Positions 1 through 7,077 of a stretch of 10,908 nt of DNA are shown here, piece by piece. The position numbers and the translations under genes were made by a program. Below the pieces are notes generated by a model. That model saw nothing but the letters and a program-made list of their open reading frames with translations. It had not been told where the DNA came from and searched no databases. Source of the stretch: JAZKFT01 sp043760535 (lineage in GTDB: Bacteria; Bacteroidota; Bacteroidia; Chitinophagales; Chitinophagaceae); the NCBI GenBank assembly GCA_043760535.1, contig JAYUOV010000217.1:1-10908 (forward strand), written 5' to 3'. Positions within the stretch are counted from its first letter, which is position 1; every line of letters starts with the position of its first letter.

Positions 1-84
1 GGCAAGGGGGTTTAGAAATATGGACAACTTTAAGGCCATGATTTACTTCCTCACAAATAACTTTCAATATGACTTCCACTAATT

Positions 85-303
85 TTGACGAAGAACCAAC
101 TTCTGATTACAGATTGTGGCCAGGCCGAAGTAAAAGCAGCAGTTTCTAATAAAAAAGTGCTTGATTTTGAGGATGGCTTAGAATATTACGCTGCTGTAAA
201 TGCAGGCTGTACCTACATTGTAACCGAAGATGTAGCTGATTTTTATTTTGCCGATGTACAGATAATGAATGCAGAAAACTTTCTAAGGAGGTGTGTACTT
301 TAG
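85..303 (+). pseudogene. PIN-domain (VapC-like) toxin, C-terminal remnant
   Basis: The 72-residue frame resembles the C-terminal half of Bacteroidota PIN-domain ribonucleases, the toxins of VapBC-type toxin-antitoxin pairs. What is visible is a strand reading LLITDCGQAEVKAA, then DFEDGLEYYAA carrying the conserved acidic pair of the PIN active site, then TYIVTEDVADF, where most relatives have a similar 'IITRNTKDF' strand, and a final NAENFL helix. The N-terminal half, with the first catalytic Asp (usually in a 'DTN' motif), is absent. The frame is closed by TGA at 70-72, and the formal start would be a TTG inside the fold. A neighbouring frame (20-82, MDNFKAMIYFLTNN...) is open over the missing part, so a frameshift is possible. 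No antitoxin is visible, though the window edge is only 84 bases away. Most likely an inactive relic; a sequencing error in an intact gene is the alternative. Confidence 0.6.
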
Positions 304-648
304 GATATACTTCTATTAAAAATAAGGCTAGTTTGCAATTCCAGAATCCCTTACCCTGAGAACTGAAATCGCTTATTATTCGCAGTTTAAAAGCCAAATA
401 GTAGCAGCCTCATCCTACTTTGGCACCTTCTTAAAATGAAAAAGGAAATTGGATGCTATTTCGTTTGAGAAGAGAAGCAGATTAAAGTTATGTTTTTGAA
501 TCCTCACAGCGATATGCAGATCAATGCAGCTCCATCGGGGCAATGCTTTCGCTGGATTCACAAAAAAACAACACCATCAAAACTGGAAATACTAATGAGT
601 TCTGTAGTTGGAAATCTCATTGAGTAAGGGTATGAGCGTTTGAATTTC
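304..648. other. spacer without a convincing gene
   Basis: No protein family is recognisable on either strand. The best open frame is 490-627 (+), 45 codons, beginning MFLNPHSDMQINAAPSGQ. It starts with ATG and ends in TAA at 625-627, with an in-frame TGA at 466-468 just upstream. I do not recognise the peptide. It could be a gene fragment, in keeping with the PIN relic next to it, or chance. A minus-strand open frame over 146-397 runs antisense to the PIN remnant and shows no family features. Confidence 0.4.
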
Positions 649-691
649 GCCAATAAAAAAACCCACTTTTAATGCAGGTCTTTTTATTGGC
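649..691 (-). terminator. hairpin terminator downstream of sucA
   Basis: GCCAATAAAAAAACC (649-663) and GGTCTTTTTATTGGC (677-691) form a 15-base inverted repeat with one mismatch and a 13-base loop. It starts 9 bases past the sucA stop on the minus strand. Read on that strand, a T run lies within the 3' arm. This A-run/stem/T-run design is common for intrinsic terminators in the phylum. Because it is nearly symmetrical it could also stop transcripts from the plus strand. Confidence 0.7.
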
Positions 692-700
692 ATAATACTT

Positions 701-3457
701 TTAAATCCCAAACGCTGTGTTTACAATTTCTTCTTGTTCTTGCCTGTGCACTTTGGCGTAGCCAGTAGCCGTAGCTGCACTTGGGTTGCGGCTTATAACG
801 CCGTAGTTTAAGGTTTTTAAATTCATTTGTAAAAATGAAGCAGCACCCATGTTCAGCGGCTCCTCTTGTACCCAAAACCAGGTGGCAGCACTATACTTTT
901 TATACAATACTTCCAGTTGTTTTATGGGTAACGGATAGAGTTGTTCTACACGTATAATGGCTACATCGGTAATGCCATCACGTAGTTTTTTATCCAGCAG
1001 GTCAAAGTATATTTTACCAGTGCAGAACAAAACCTTTTTAATATTTGCCGGTACAAAAATGCTGTTATCGTCTATCACTTCTTTAAAAGCACCTTGTACA
1101 AAATCTATTATGGGAGAGTAGCTGCCCGGCAGCCGTAGGTTAGCTTTTGGGCTAAAATTAATAAGTGGTTTGCGAAATGGCCATGCTAATTGCCGGCGTA
1201 AGGCATGAAAGAAATTAGCCGATGTGGTAATGTTGGTTACCTGCATATTTAGCTCTGCACACTGCTGTAAAAAACGCTCCATTCTGGCGCTGCTATGTTC
1301 CGGGCCTTGCCCTTCGTAGCCGTGTGGTAGTAGCATGGTAAGGCCATTCATCCGTTGCCATTTTTGCTCGGCGGCACTTATAAACTGGTCTATCATGGTT
1401 TGTGCACCATTTACAAAATCGCCAAACTGTGCTTCCCAAATTACCAGAGCATTTGGGTTGGCTAGGCCATAACCATATTCAAAACCCAATACTGCATATT
1501 CGCTAAGTAGTGAGTTGAAAATGCGAAACTTTCCCTGGCTTTCGCCAAGGTTGCTGAGGCGGTTGTAATACTTGTCATTCTCTTCATCTCTAAGTACAGC
1601 ATGGCGGTGGCTAAATGTACCACGCTGTACATCCTGTCCGCTCATCCGTACATCTTTTCCTTCTTGTAACAATGTGGCGTAGGCAAGAAGTTCGCCGGTG
1701 GCCCAGTCAAATTTTTGTTCTTCATTAAACAGCTTCACTTTATCCTGTAAAATTTTCTCCACTTTTTTTAATGGCTGAAAACCTTCGGGCAAGGTCATAA
1801 TGGCATTAAAGGCATTTTTAAGCTTTGCTTCCTCCACAGCCGTTATGGGGCTTTGTTCAAAATCTTCGGTTGTAGCTTTTCTAAGTGTACGCCACACTTG
1901 TTCGGGCTTTTGGTAGGTGTATGGTAGGGGGTTTTGTTTTATTTCATCTAGTCTTTCCTGCAAATCGCCCCAAAATTTCTTCTCCATATCCTTTGCCATT
2001 TCCTTAGCATCATTTTCTCCCTCGTTCATTAAAAATTGGGTATAAACTTCACGTGGATTGGGGTGCTTATCTATTAGTGCATACAGGCCGGGTTGGGTAA
2101 ACTTGGGGTCGTCGCCTTCGTTATGGCCATGTTTGCGATAGCATACCATATCTATAAACACATCACTATTAAACTTTTGGCGGTAGCGGGTGGCTATTTC
2201 TACACATTTTACCACAGCCTCCGGGTCGTCGCCATTTACATGAAATACAGGTGCCTGTACCATAGCGGCTATGCTGGTGCAGTAATCCGCACTACGGGCA
2301 TCATCAAAATCGGTGGTAAAACCAATCTGGTTATTAATAACAAAATGGATGGTGCCGCCTACATAATAGCCTTTCAGGTTGGTCATTTGCAATACTTCAT
2401 ACACAATGCCCTGTCCGGCTACTGAGGCATCGCCATGTATGAGTATGGGTAAAATTTTATCGTAATCGCTTTCGTATAAAATATCTGCTTTAGCTCTTGA
2501 AAACCCTATTACCACAGGGTTTACAGCTTCCAGATGGCTTGGGTTTGGTGCCAGTTTTAGATTAATGGTTTTGCCAGATGTAGTGGCTAACTGGCTGCTA
2601 AAGCCAAGGTGGTATTTTACATCGCCACTACCCATTGTGCTATCTGGGGTGCTTTTACCTTCAAATTCGCTAAAGATATTTTCGTAAGTTTTGCCTAAAA
2701 TATTAGCCAGTATATTCAGGCGGCCACGGTGTGCCATACCTATTACTACTTCTTCCACACCGCCATCGGCTGCGGTATTAATTATGGCATCTAGGGCTGC
2801 TATGGTGGTTTCGCCGCCTTCTAGGCTAAAGCGTTTTTGGCCAATGTATTTGGTGTGTAAGAACTTTTCGAACATAACGCCCTCATTCAGTTTTTGCAGA
2901 ATGCGTTCTTTCTTTTTTAAAGAAAACGGTGTTAGAAAATCTTTTTCCAGTTCACGGGTAAGCCAGTCCACTTTTTCCTGATTGCTAATGTACTTAAATT
3001 CAATGCCCACATGATTGGCATAGGTTTTTTGCAAATGCTCTAGAATGTTGCGAAGGGTAGTGGTTCCTAGCCCTATAAGATTTCCTGCGAAAAATGAGTT
3101 ATCCATATCTGCTTCGCTAAACCCAAAAAAACTAAGTACCAGATTGGCTCCACGGTCTTTACGTTCTCGTATGGGGTTGGTTTTTGCCACCAAGTGGCCT
3201 TTATTACGATATCCCAAAATAAGGCGATAAGCTCCTAATTCTTTTTTCCAATCTACACCATCGGTAGTTACATGTTCGGTTTTGGCGGTGGTGGCAGCAT
3301 TATTGTTGGTTACTGCTTGCTGTGCCGTAGCAAAATCGAAACCCTCAAAAAAATTTTTCATTTCGGGGTCCACTGTATTAGGATCTTTTATAAAATCGTT
3401 GTATAAATTTTCTATAAAAGATGGATGGGCATTGGTGATGTAGGAGAAGTCTTTCAT
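701..3457 (-). CDS. sucA: 2-oxoglutarate dehydrogenase E1 component
   Basis: 918 residues, close to E. coli SucA (933). It is the thiamin-pyrophosphate-dependent E1 subunit of the cytoplasmic 2-oxoglutarate dehydrogenase complex, which decarboxylates 2-oxoglutarate in the TCA cycle and passes the succinyl group to the lipoyl arm of E2 (SucB). Visible in order: the E1 N-terminal segment (about 6-40, PSFIENLYNDF), a variable Ala/Thr/Asn-rich linker (about 43-66), GMAHRGRLN (240-248), the TPP/Mg site with GDASVAGQG (342-350) and NNQIGF (375-380), HGHNEGDDP (443-451), the transketolase-like pyrimidine half with MSGQDVQRGTFSHRHA (605-620), EAQFGDFVNGAQ (675-686) and PHGYEGQGPEHSSAR (711-725), and the C-terminal domain with QEEPLNMGA (864-872). 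The start is the first ATG, just before the conserved N-terminus. No sucB follows: the gene ends at its own terminator and is bounded upstream by a gene-poor stretch, so it looks monocistronic. Nothing conserved appears to be missing. Confidence 0.97.
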   Translation of the reverse strand: MKDFSYITNAHPSFIENLYNDFIKDPNTVDPEMKNFFEGFDFATAQQAVTNNNAATTAKTEHVTTDGVDWKKELGAYRLILGYRNKGHLVAKTNPIRERKDRGANLVLSFFGFSEADMDNSFFAGNLIGLGTTTLRNILEHLQKTYANHVGIEFKYISNQEKVDWLTRELEKDFLTPFSLKKKERILQKLNEGVMFEKFLHTKYIGQKRFSLEGGETTIAALDAIINTAADGGVEEVVIGMAHRGRLNILANILGKTYENIFSEFEGKSTPDSTMGSGDVKYHLGFSSQLATTSGKTINLKLAPNPSHLEAVNPVVIGFSRAKADILYESDYDKILPILIHGDASVAGQGIVYEVLQMTNLKGYYVGGTIHFVINNQIGFTTDFDDARSADYCTSIAAMVQAPVFHVNGDDPEAVVKCVEIATRYRQKFNSDVFIDMVCYRKHGHNEGDDPKFTQPGLYALIDKHPNPREVYTQFLMNEGENDAKEMAKDMEKKFWGDLQERLDEIKQNPLPYTYQKPEQVWRTLRKATTEDFEQSPITAVEEAKLKNAFNAIMTLPEGFQPLKKVEKILQDKVKLFNEEQKFDWATGELLAYATLLQEGKDVRMSGQDVQRGTFSHRHAVLRDEENDKYYNRLSNLGESQGKFRIFNSLLSEYAVLGFEYGYGLANPNALVIWEAQFGDFVNGAQTMIDQFISAAEQKWQRMNGLTMLLPHGYEGQGPEHSSARMERFLQQCAELNMQVTNITTSANFFHALRRQLAWPFRKPLINFSPKANLRLPGSYSPIIDFVQGAFKEVIDDNSIFVPANIKKVLFCTGKIYFDLLDKKLRDGITDVAIIRVEQLYPLPIKQLEVLYKKYSAATWFWVQEEPLNMGAASFLQMNLKTLNYGVISRNPSAATATGYAKVHRQEQEEIVNTAFGI

Positions 3458-3535
3458 TTTGGATACAATTTTTATGCTGTTGGCAAAGCAAATATCGGTG
3501 AAAACACTACAAAGAATTTTCTCAAAACGCTTTGT

Positions 3536-3544
3536 TGTGGATAA
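3536..3544 (-). other. perfect DnaA-box sequence
   Basis: TTATCCACA reads 5'-3' on the minus strand, an exact match to the strong DnaA-box consensus, about 80 bases upstream of the sucA start. A specific 9-mer is expected by chance on either strand in a window this size with a likelihood of roughly 8%. No second exact copy was seen nearby and no dnaA, dnaN or gidA neighbour is present, so this is not evidence of an origin. It could be a regulatory or titration site, or chance. Confidence 0.35.
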
Positions 3545-3631
3545 AACAATTTAGGTACAAGGAACCTACTAATTTTTTTCTGGCGATTTTATTCGTTACA
3601 CATATCTGTAAAGCGTTTTTTGCCATAAGCT

Positions 3632-3674
3632 GGCAGATGTTGTTTTTAAAGTTGCTGCTTTAAAAACGACTGCC
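3632..3674. repeat. long imperfect inverted repeat (hairpin)
   Basis: GTTGTTTTTAAAG (3639-3651) pairs with CTTTAAAAACGAC (3658-3670), 13 pairs including one G-T, around the loop TTGCTG. The stem extends outward through GGCA (3632-3635) and TGCC (3671-3674) after a three-base bulge, giving 17 pairs. It lies in gene-free DNA just upstream of the decayed coding fragments. No T run follows the outer stem on either strand, so it is not a standard intrinsic terminator. A protein-binding site, a relic of a mobile element or an RNA hairpin are all possible. Confidence 0.5.
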
Positions 3675-3683
3675 ACACTACTA

Positions 3684-4232
3684 AATAATAATAGCTTTAC
3701 AACAGACAGCACGCATTCCATCGCTTATCTGCATCAATCAAAATGGCGGATTAGTGAACTGGCTTAAAAGTAAATTTGGATTAATTAATATGCCATAACA
3801 GGCTTGGATGGGTAAAATGGAATGTACCATTCTAACAGCTTCCGTAGCTAAAAAAATAGCTATTGCTATCACTGGTTTACATACCTATTTTTTACTACTT
3901 TACTGTGATGCATGTTAAGGGGGCTTCCAAAACTGTCTTAGAAAAATAGAGGCAATATTTCTGATGTGGCAAAGATTATTACAGAACTGCCTGCCGTAAC
4001 TATAGAAGCTTATCATGCCTTTGGATTGTTAGCTTTTTTACAGTATTTTTTTTGGCCATGGCCGCTCTATTGGTGGTAACATAAGTAAGTACTTGCTGGC
4101 AGTTAAATAAACTGCTGCCTTTATTTTAAAGGCGTGGTTACAAGCGTTGGTATGCAGGTGCATGATATTTTCAGTCACCTTGGTTTAAAGCAATCTATAA
4201 AAATGGTTATAAATGCAGGGCTGATATTTTAA
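3684..4232 (+). pseudogene. possible decayed membrane-protein gene (fragments)
   Basis: Four consecutive short plus-strand frames with protein-like composition lie end to end between stops: up to 3790 (contains ICINQNGGLVNWLKSKFG), 3817-3918 (ATG start, contains ASVAKKIAIAITGLHTYFLL), 3942-4079 (contains DVAKIITELPAVTIEAYHAF, then a hydrophobic run) and 4107-4232 (contains VVTSVGMQVHDIFSHLGLKQ). The second fragment loosely recalls the start of Bacteroidota succinate dehydrogenase cytochrome b subunits (SSxGKKxxMALTGLFL), but the others do not confirm this, so I assign no name. Several frameshifts and stops would have to be repaired to join them. This could be a dead gene, several fragments, or chance open stretches. 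Confidence 0.3.
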
Positions 4233-4386
4233 TTTTCAGAAACCATATAGCCAAGGGTAAAATGTATAGGGTCTATTGCTATGTGTAACATTTTTAAAAA
4301 AATTGTTTAATAGTGGCCAAATAAAAATAGCGTGTATTTTCTAAAAAAAGGCTTAAGGAATTGAAAATTGAAAAGTAGGATGGTTG

Positions 4387-4426
4387 TAAAAAAGCGACTC
4401 CATTTTAAACTAAAACGGAGTCGCTT
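4387..4426 (-). terminator. intrinsic terminator of the TonB receptor gene
   Basis: On the minus strand, AAGCGACTCC and GGAGTCGCTT form a perfect 10-base-pair stem (outer limits 4426 and 4392). It continues inward after one mismatch with TTTT/AAAA and is followed at once by a T run (the A run at 4388-4393 on the plus strand). It begins 25 bases past the receptor stop codon. Both stem strength and T tract are textbook quality. Confidence 0.9.
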
Positions 4427-4450
4427 GACATGTTATGGTGGTGCTTTTGT

Positions 4451-6823
4451 TTACAATTTCACATTTAAAGCCACCATAAAATTTCTGCCTGCCATGGGAA
4501 AATAATAGTTTTCGTACAGGTAACTGCCACCGCTGATATAGCTAAAAGTATAGCCATTGGGTTCGTATTGTACACCCAATACATTGTTTAACTGAAAAGC
4601 CAGCTTGGCTTCTTTTATCCATTTTGTTTTTAACGTGTAGGCAGCCCTTAAATCGTTTACTACAAAGCCATCCAGGCTACGGCTATTGCTGCTGGTATTG
4701 TCTAAAAATTGCTTACCTACCTGCTTGGCCATCCAGCTAAGTTCTAAGTTTTCTGCTGGTAAAAAATTAATGGTTAGGTTTTGTACAATGGATGGCGCAA
4801 ATGAAATATTAGTAGTGCCATGGTTGATAATTTGCTGGCCGCCATTATCATAGTCATCCACATATTCTTTATAGTTTTTTATCTTGTTTTTACTTACAGA
4901 AATACTGTAGGCAGCATTCCATATCGCTGCTCTGTAATTGGCTTCCAGTTCCACCCCGGCTCTAAAACTGTTTGGGATATTGGTACGTGTGTAAGCTCCT
5001 ACATCGTTAATTTTTCCGGTTAAAACCAGTTGGTCTTTATACTGCATATAGTAAAATGTAGCAGCCACATCTAGGCCATATACTACATTGCTTCTTTTGG
5101 CATTTAATTCTATATCATTTAATTGTTCCCTCTTGGGTTGCTGTGCTATTCCGGCTTCAAAATCGTCTCGGTTTGGCTCTTTATTGGCCATGGCATAACT
5201 AATAAAGCCACTCCAGTTATTGCGGCGATAACTAAATCCCAATTTTGGATTTAAAAAATTGTATTTACTATTTACCGTAACGGTTGGAGTATTTCTAAAT
5301 CCGTTTATTTTATAATCCACATGCCGGTATTGCAGGTCGGCAAAAAGCGACCAATATTTACCCAATTCCTTTTGCCATTTTGCATACAGATTGGCATCTG
5401 TTTTGTGGGCCATAAGGTCGTAGTATTTAGTATGGAGCGATGGTAATACTGTGCTTGTAATTACCTCGCCAAAATGCTGTCCGTTATATCGGTTCCAGCC
5501 GCCGCCAAAGGTTATCTGGTGCTTATCGTTCCGCTGCTGAAAAGAAAAAATTTGTCCGAAATAATTATTATCCAACCACAATCTTCTTATCAAATCTGTT
5601 CTTTCGTAAGTAGTGGAGCCAATGGTCACAGGTTGCAAACCATAATTACTTAATTCCTCATCGGCTTTATACTGCTCGTAATATCCACGGCCAGTGGTTA
5701 AAAAGAATGCGGTATTAAATTTCCAGTTATTCCGAAACTCCTGATTGAGAAACAGTTGGTAGTGGTTTTGCCAGTAGTTGTCCGTTTCATTATCGTATGG
5801 CGTTCCGGGTTTCTCTGTTCCGGTGCTATTAGCTGTTCTGTTTTGCTGTAAGTCACCTTCGGCAATACCGTTCCATGCCTGATAGGTTTTTTCTTTACCG
5901 ATGATGGCATTAAACCTGATGGCTGTTTTTTTACCCCAATAACCTACACTTGCATACCCCGATTGAAGACTGGTTTTGGCCCTGTCCACAAATCCATCGC
6001 TTGTAATATTCGAAAACCGGCCATCGAACGTAAAGTGCTTACCAAGTAAACCACTTCCCAGCTTAATAGTATTTTTAGAACTATTAAAAGAGCCATAGCT
6101 ATTGTTGAGTTCTATGTAAGGCTTGTCGTTGTATTCGCTGGTACTAAAGTTCATACTGGCACCAAAGGCCCCAGCACCATTGCTGCTTGTACCCACACCC
6201 CGCTGTATTTGTATGCTGGATACCGAGGAAGCAAAATCGGGTAGGTTAACAAAAAATGTCCCCTGGCTTTCTGCATCGTTATAGGGTATGCCATTAATGG
6301 TCATATTAATGCGGGTGGCATCGCTGCCACGAATTCGGATGCCGGTGTAACCAATGCCATTTCCAGCATCGCTGTTAATAACTACATTGGGCGTTTGGTT
6401 TAAAATAAAGGGTAAGTCCTGGCCAAAATTGTTCTTTTCAATGTACGCTTTGCTTAAATTAGTTTTGGCAAAAGGCGACCTTTCGCCAGCACGGATTGCA
6501 GTAACTTCTACCGCCTGAAGCAAGAGCGATAATGGGTTTAAATAAATGGCAACTGTTTCGTTATAAGCCTTTACCAGTGTGTCTTTAGGTACAAACCCAG
6601 TGGCGGTAATCTGCAATAGAAAATTGCTGCTATTGCTTTTGCCCGTAAAGGTAAAACTGCCATCCTCACTTGTGGCAAATGAGCTTTTACTATCTACTGT
6701 AATAGTAGCTGCTTCCACAGGTTTGCCGGTTTGCCGATTAAGCACAATGGCTTTAAAATTTTGCTGTGCGGTGGCACATAAAGCCACGGCATTAAGCACT
6801 AAAATGTTGAAAAACTGTTTCAT
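4451..6823 (-). CDS. TonB-dependent outer-membrane receptor, predicted thiamin (or precursor) uptake
   Basis: 790 residues. It has a signal peptide (about 1-19, MKQFFNILVLNAVALCATA), then a carboxypeptidase-regulatory-like (CarboxypepD_reg-like) domain (about 22-95, with RQTGKPVEAATITV), a possible TonB box (AVEVTAIRA, about 104-112) and a plug domain (about 120-228) containing GIRIRGSDATRINM, INGIPYNDAESQGTF and IQIQRGVGTSSNGAGAFGAS. The rest is a beta-barrel rich in alternating aromatic strands, ending GRNFMVALNVKL. Such receptors import scarce ligands across the outer membrane using energy from TonB-ExbB-ExbD. The family alone does not reveal the ligand; the TPP riboswitch in its leader does, pointing to thiamin, a phosphate ester or a precursor. 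TPP-riboswitch-controlled TonB receptors are known in Bacteroidota. No inner-membrane transporter (such as PnuT) or thiamin kinase gene is adjacent. The start is the ATG at 6821-6823, directly before the signal peptide. The gene is single, ends at a strong terminator, and looks intact. Confidence 0.93.
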   Translation of the reverse strand: MKQFFNILVLNAVALCATAQQNFKAIVLNRQTGKPVEAATITVDSKSSFATSEDGSFTFTGKSNSSNFLLQITATGFVPKDTLVKAYNETVAIYLNPLSLLLQAVEVTAIRAGERSPFAKTNLSKAYIEKNNFGQDLPFILNQTPNVVINSDAGNGIGYTGIRIRGSDATRINMTINGIPYNDAESQGTFFVNLPDFASSVSSIQIQRGVGTSSNGAGAFGASMNFSTSEYNDKPYIELNNSYGSFNSSKNTIKLGSGLLGKHFTFDGRFSNITSDGFVDRAKTSLQSGYASVGYWGKKTAIRFNAIIGKEKTYQAWNGIAEGDLQQNRTANSTGTEKPGTPYDNETDNYWQNHYQLFLNQEFRNNWKFNTAFFLTTGRGYYEQYKADEELSNYGLQPVTIGSTTYERTDLIRRLWLDNNYFGQIFSFQQRNDKHQITFGGGWNRYNGQHFGEVITSTVLPSLHTKYYDLMAHKTDANLYAKWQKELGKYWSLFADLQYRHVDYKINGFRNTPTVTVNSKYNFLNPKLGFSYRRNNWSGFISYAMANKEPNRDDFEAGIAQQPKREQLNDIELNAKRSNVVYGLDVAATFYYMQYKDQLVLTGKINDVGAYTRTNIPNSFRAGVELEANYRAAIWNAAYSISVSKNKIKNYKEYVDDYDNGGQQIINHGTTNISFAPSIVQNLTINFLPAENLELSWMAKQVGKQFLDNTSSNSRSLDGFVVNDLRAAYTLKTKWIKEAKLAFQLNNVLGVQYEPNGYTFSYISGGSYLYENYYFPMAGRNFMVALNVKL

Positions 6824-6861
6824 AAGTTTATTGGTTTTTTTGGACCATACTTATGCAAACG

Positions 6862-6894
6862 AAAAAGGATACGGGAAAGCCCTGCAGAACTTTC
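6862..6894 (-). promoter_or_regulatory. candidate expression-platform hairpin of the TPP riboswitch
   Basis: Directly after the 3' arm of aptamer helix P1, the minus strand reads GAAAGTTC-TGCA-GGGCTTTC (6894 down to 6875). This is an 8-pair hairpin with two G-T pairs and a 4-base loop. A TTTTT run (6866-6862) follows 8 bases later. An outer helix GGAT/ATCC immediately before the T run could also form, but it would use bases of the aptamer. This fits transcription termination favoured when P1 is formed by bound TPP. The stem is weak and the T run distant, so control of translation cannot be excluded. Confidence 0.4.
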
Positions 6895-6972
6895 TTACCA
6901 TCCCTTCGCAGGCATTATCCTGATCAGGTTCTACGGGTATTTCTCAGTCCCTTGCGGAACACCCCGGGTAAA
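6894..6972 (-). promoter_or_regulatory. TPP riboswitch (THI element) aptamer
   Basis: On the minus strand the conserved THI landmarks occur in order: helix P1 TTTACC (6972-6967) with GGTAAG (6899-6894), CGGGGTG, a short P3 GTTCC-GCAA-GGGAC capped by a GNRA-type loop, CTGAGA (6947-6942, the part that recognises the pyrimidine), ATACCC, ACCTGAT (6929-6923), GGATAATGCC (6920-6911, the side that recognises pyrophosphate) and GCGAAGGGA (6909-6901). At 79 bases it is close to the compact E. coli thiM aptamer, with which it shares these blocks nearly letter for letter. It lies 70 bases upstream of the TonB receptor start and should repress that gene when TPP is plentiful. Confidence 0.97.
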
Positions 6973-6984
6973 TATGTTGAAGTG

Positions 6985-7017
6985 CAAATATATATCCATC
7001 CAAACGAACTATACAAA
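6985..7017 (-). promoter_or_regulatory. Bacteroidota-type promoter for the riboswitch-receptor transcript
   Basis: The minus strand carries TTTG (7017-7014, in TTTTG) and, 21 bases later, TATATTTG (6992-6985). The second is an exact match to the -7 consensus TAnnTTTG of the primary sigma factor in this phylum, with TTTG in the -33 position. Transcription would begin near 6979, only a few bases before helix P1 of the TPP aptamer starts at 6972, so the two independent calls support each other. Confidence 0.7.
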
Positions 7018-7077
7018 ACTTTTATGACGACTGTAACTTTTCTACTAAAGCCTTCGTACTAAATCAAATTCCTAAAA

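Larger units (their letters stand above)
3458..4386. other. 0.9-kb stretch without an intact gene
   Basis: This gap between sucA (its 5' side) and the terminator of the TonB receptor gene holds no intact reading frame. Within it are the sucA leader, a perfect DnaA-box 9-mer (3536-3544), a long hairpin (3632-3674) and short plus-strand coding-like fragments (3684-4232), each listed separately. The last part (about 4233-4386) is A+T-rich filler with a small AATTGAAA direct repeat near 4358-4375. No RNA gene was recognised. A convincing sucA promoter is not visible; the closest match is GATATTTG on the minus strand (3489-3496), which differs in one base from TAnnTTTG and lacks a well-placed TTTG upstream. 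Confidence 0.6.

Noticed and set aside
2093..2425. Plus-strand open frame of 110 codons inside sucA
   Set aside because: It lies antisense to the highly conserved TPP-binding region of sucA and has no family features; it is a by-product of codon usage on the other strand. The same holds for 2691-2981 and 3045-3230.
3458..3680. Possible replication origin
   Set aside because: Only one exact DnaA box, no box cluster and no origin-linked genes.
3817..3918. Naming the fragment sdhC
   Set aside because: The likeness is limited to about 20 residues of a hydrophobic N-terminus, and the following fragments show no heme-ligand or other SdhC features that I can recognise.
7034..7041. TAACTTTT as a -7 element for the DUF2807 gene
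   Set aside because: The final base does not fit and no TTTG stands at the right distance upstream.
6579..7062. Two plus-strand open frames across the receptor gene start and leader
   Set aside because: They run antisense to the receptor signal peptide, the TPP aptamer and the promoter. Those signals explain the conservation of the region; the peptides look random.
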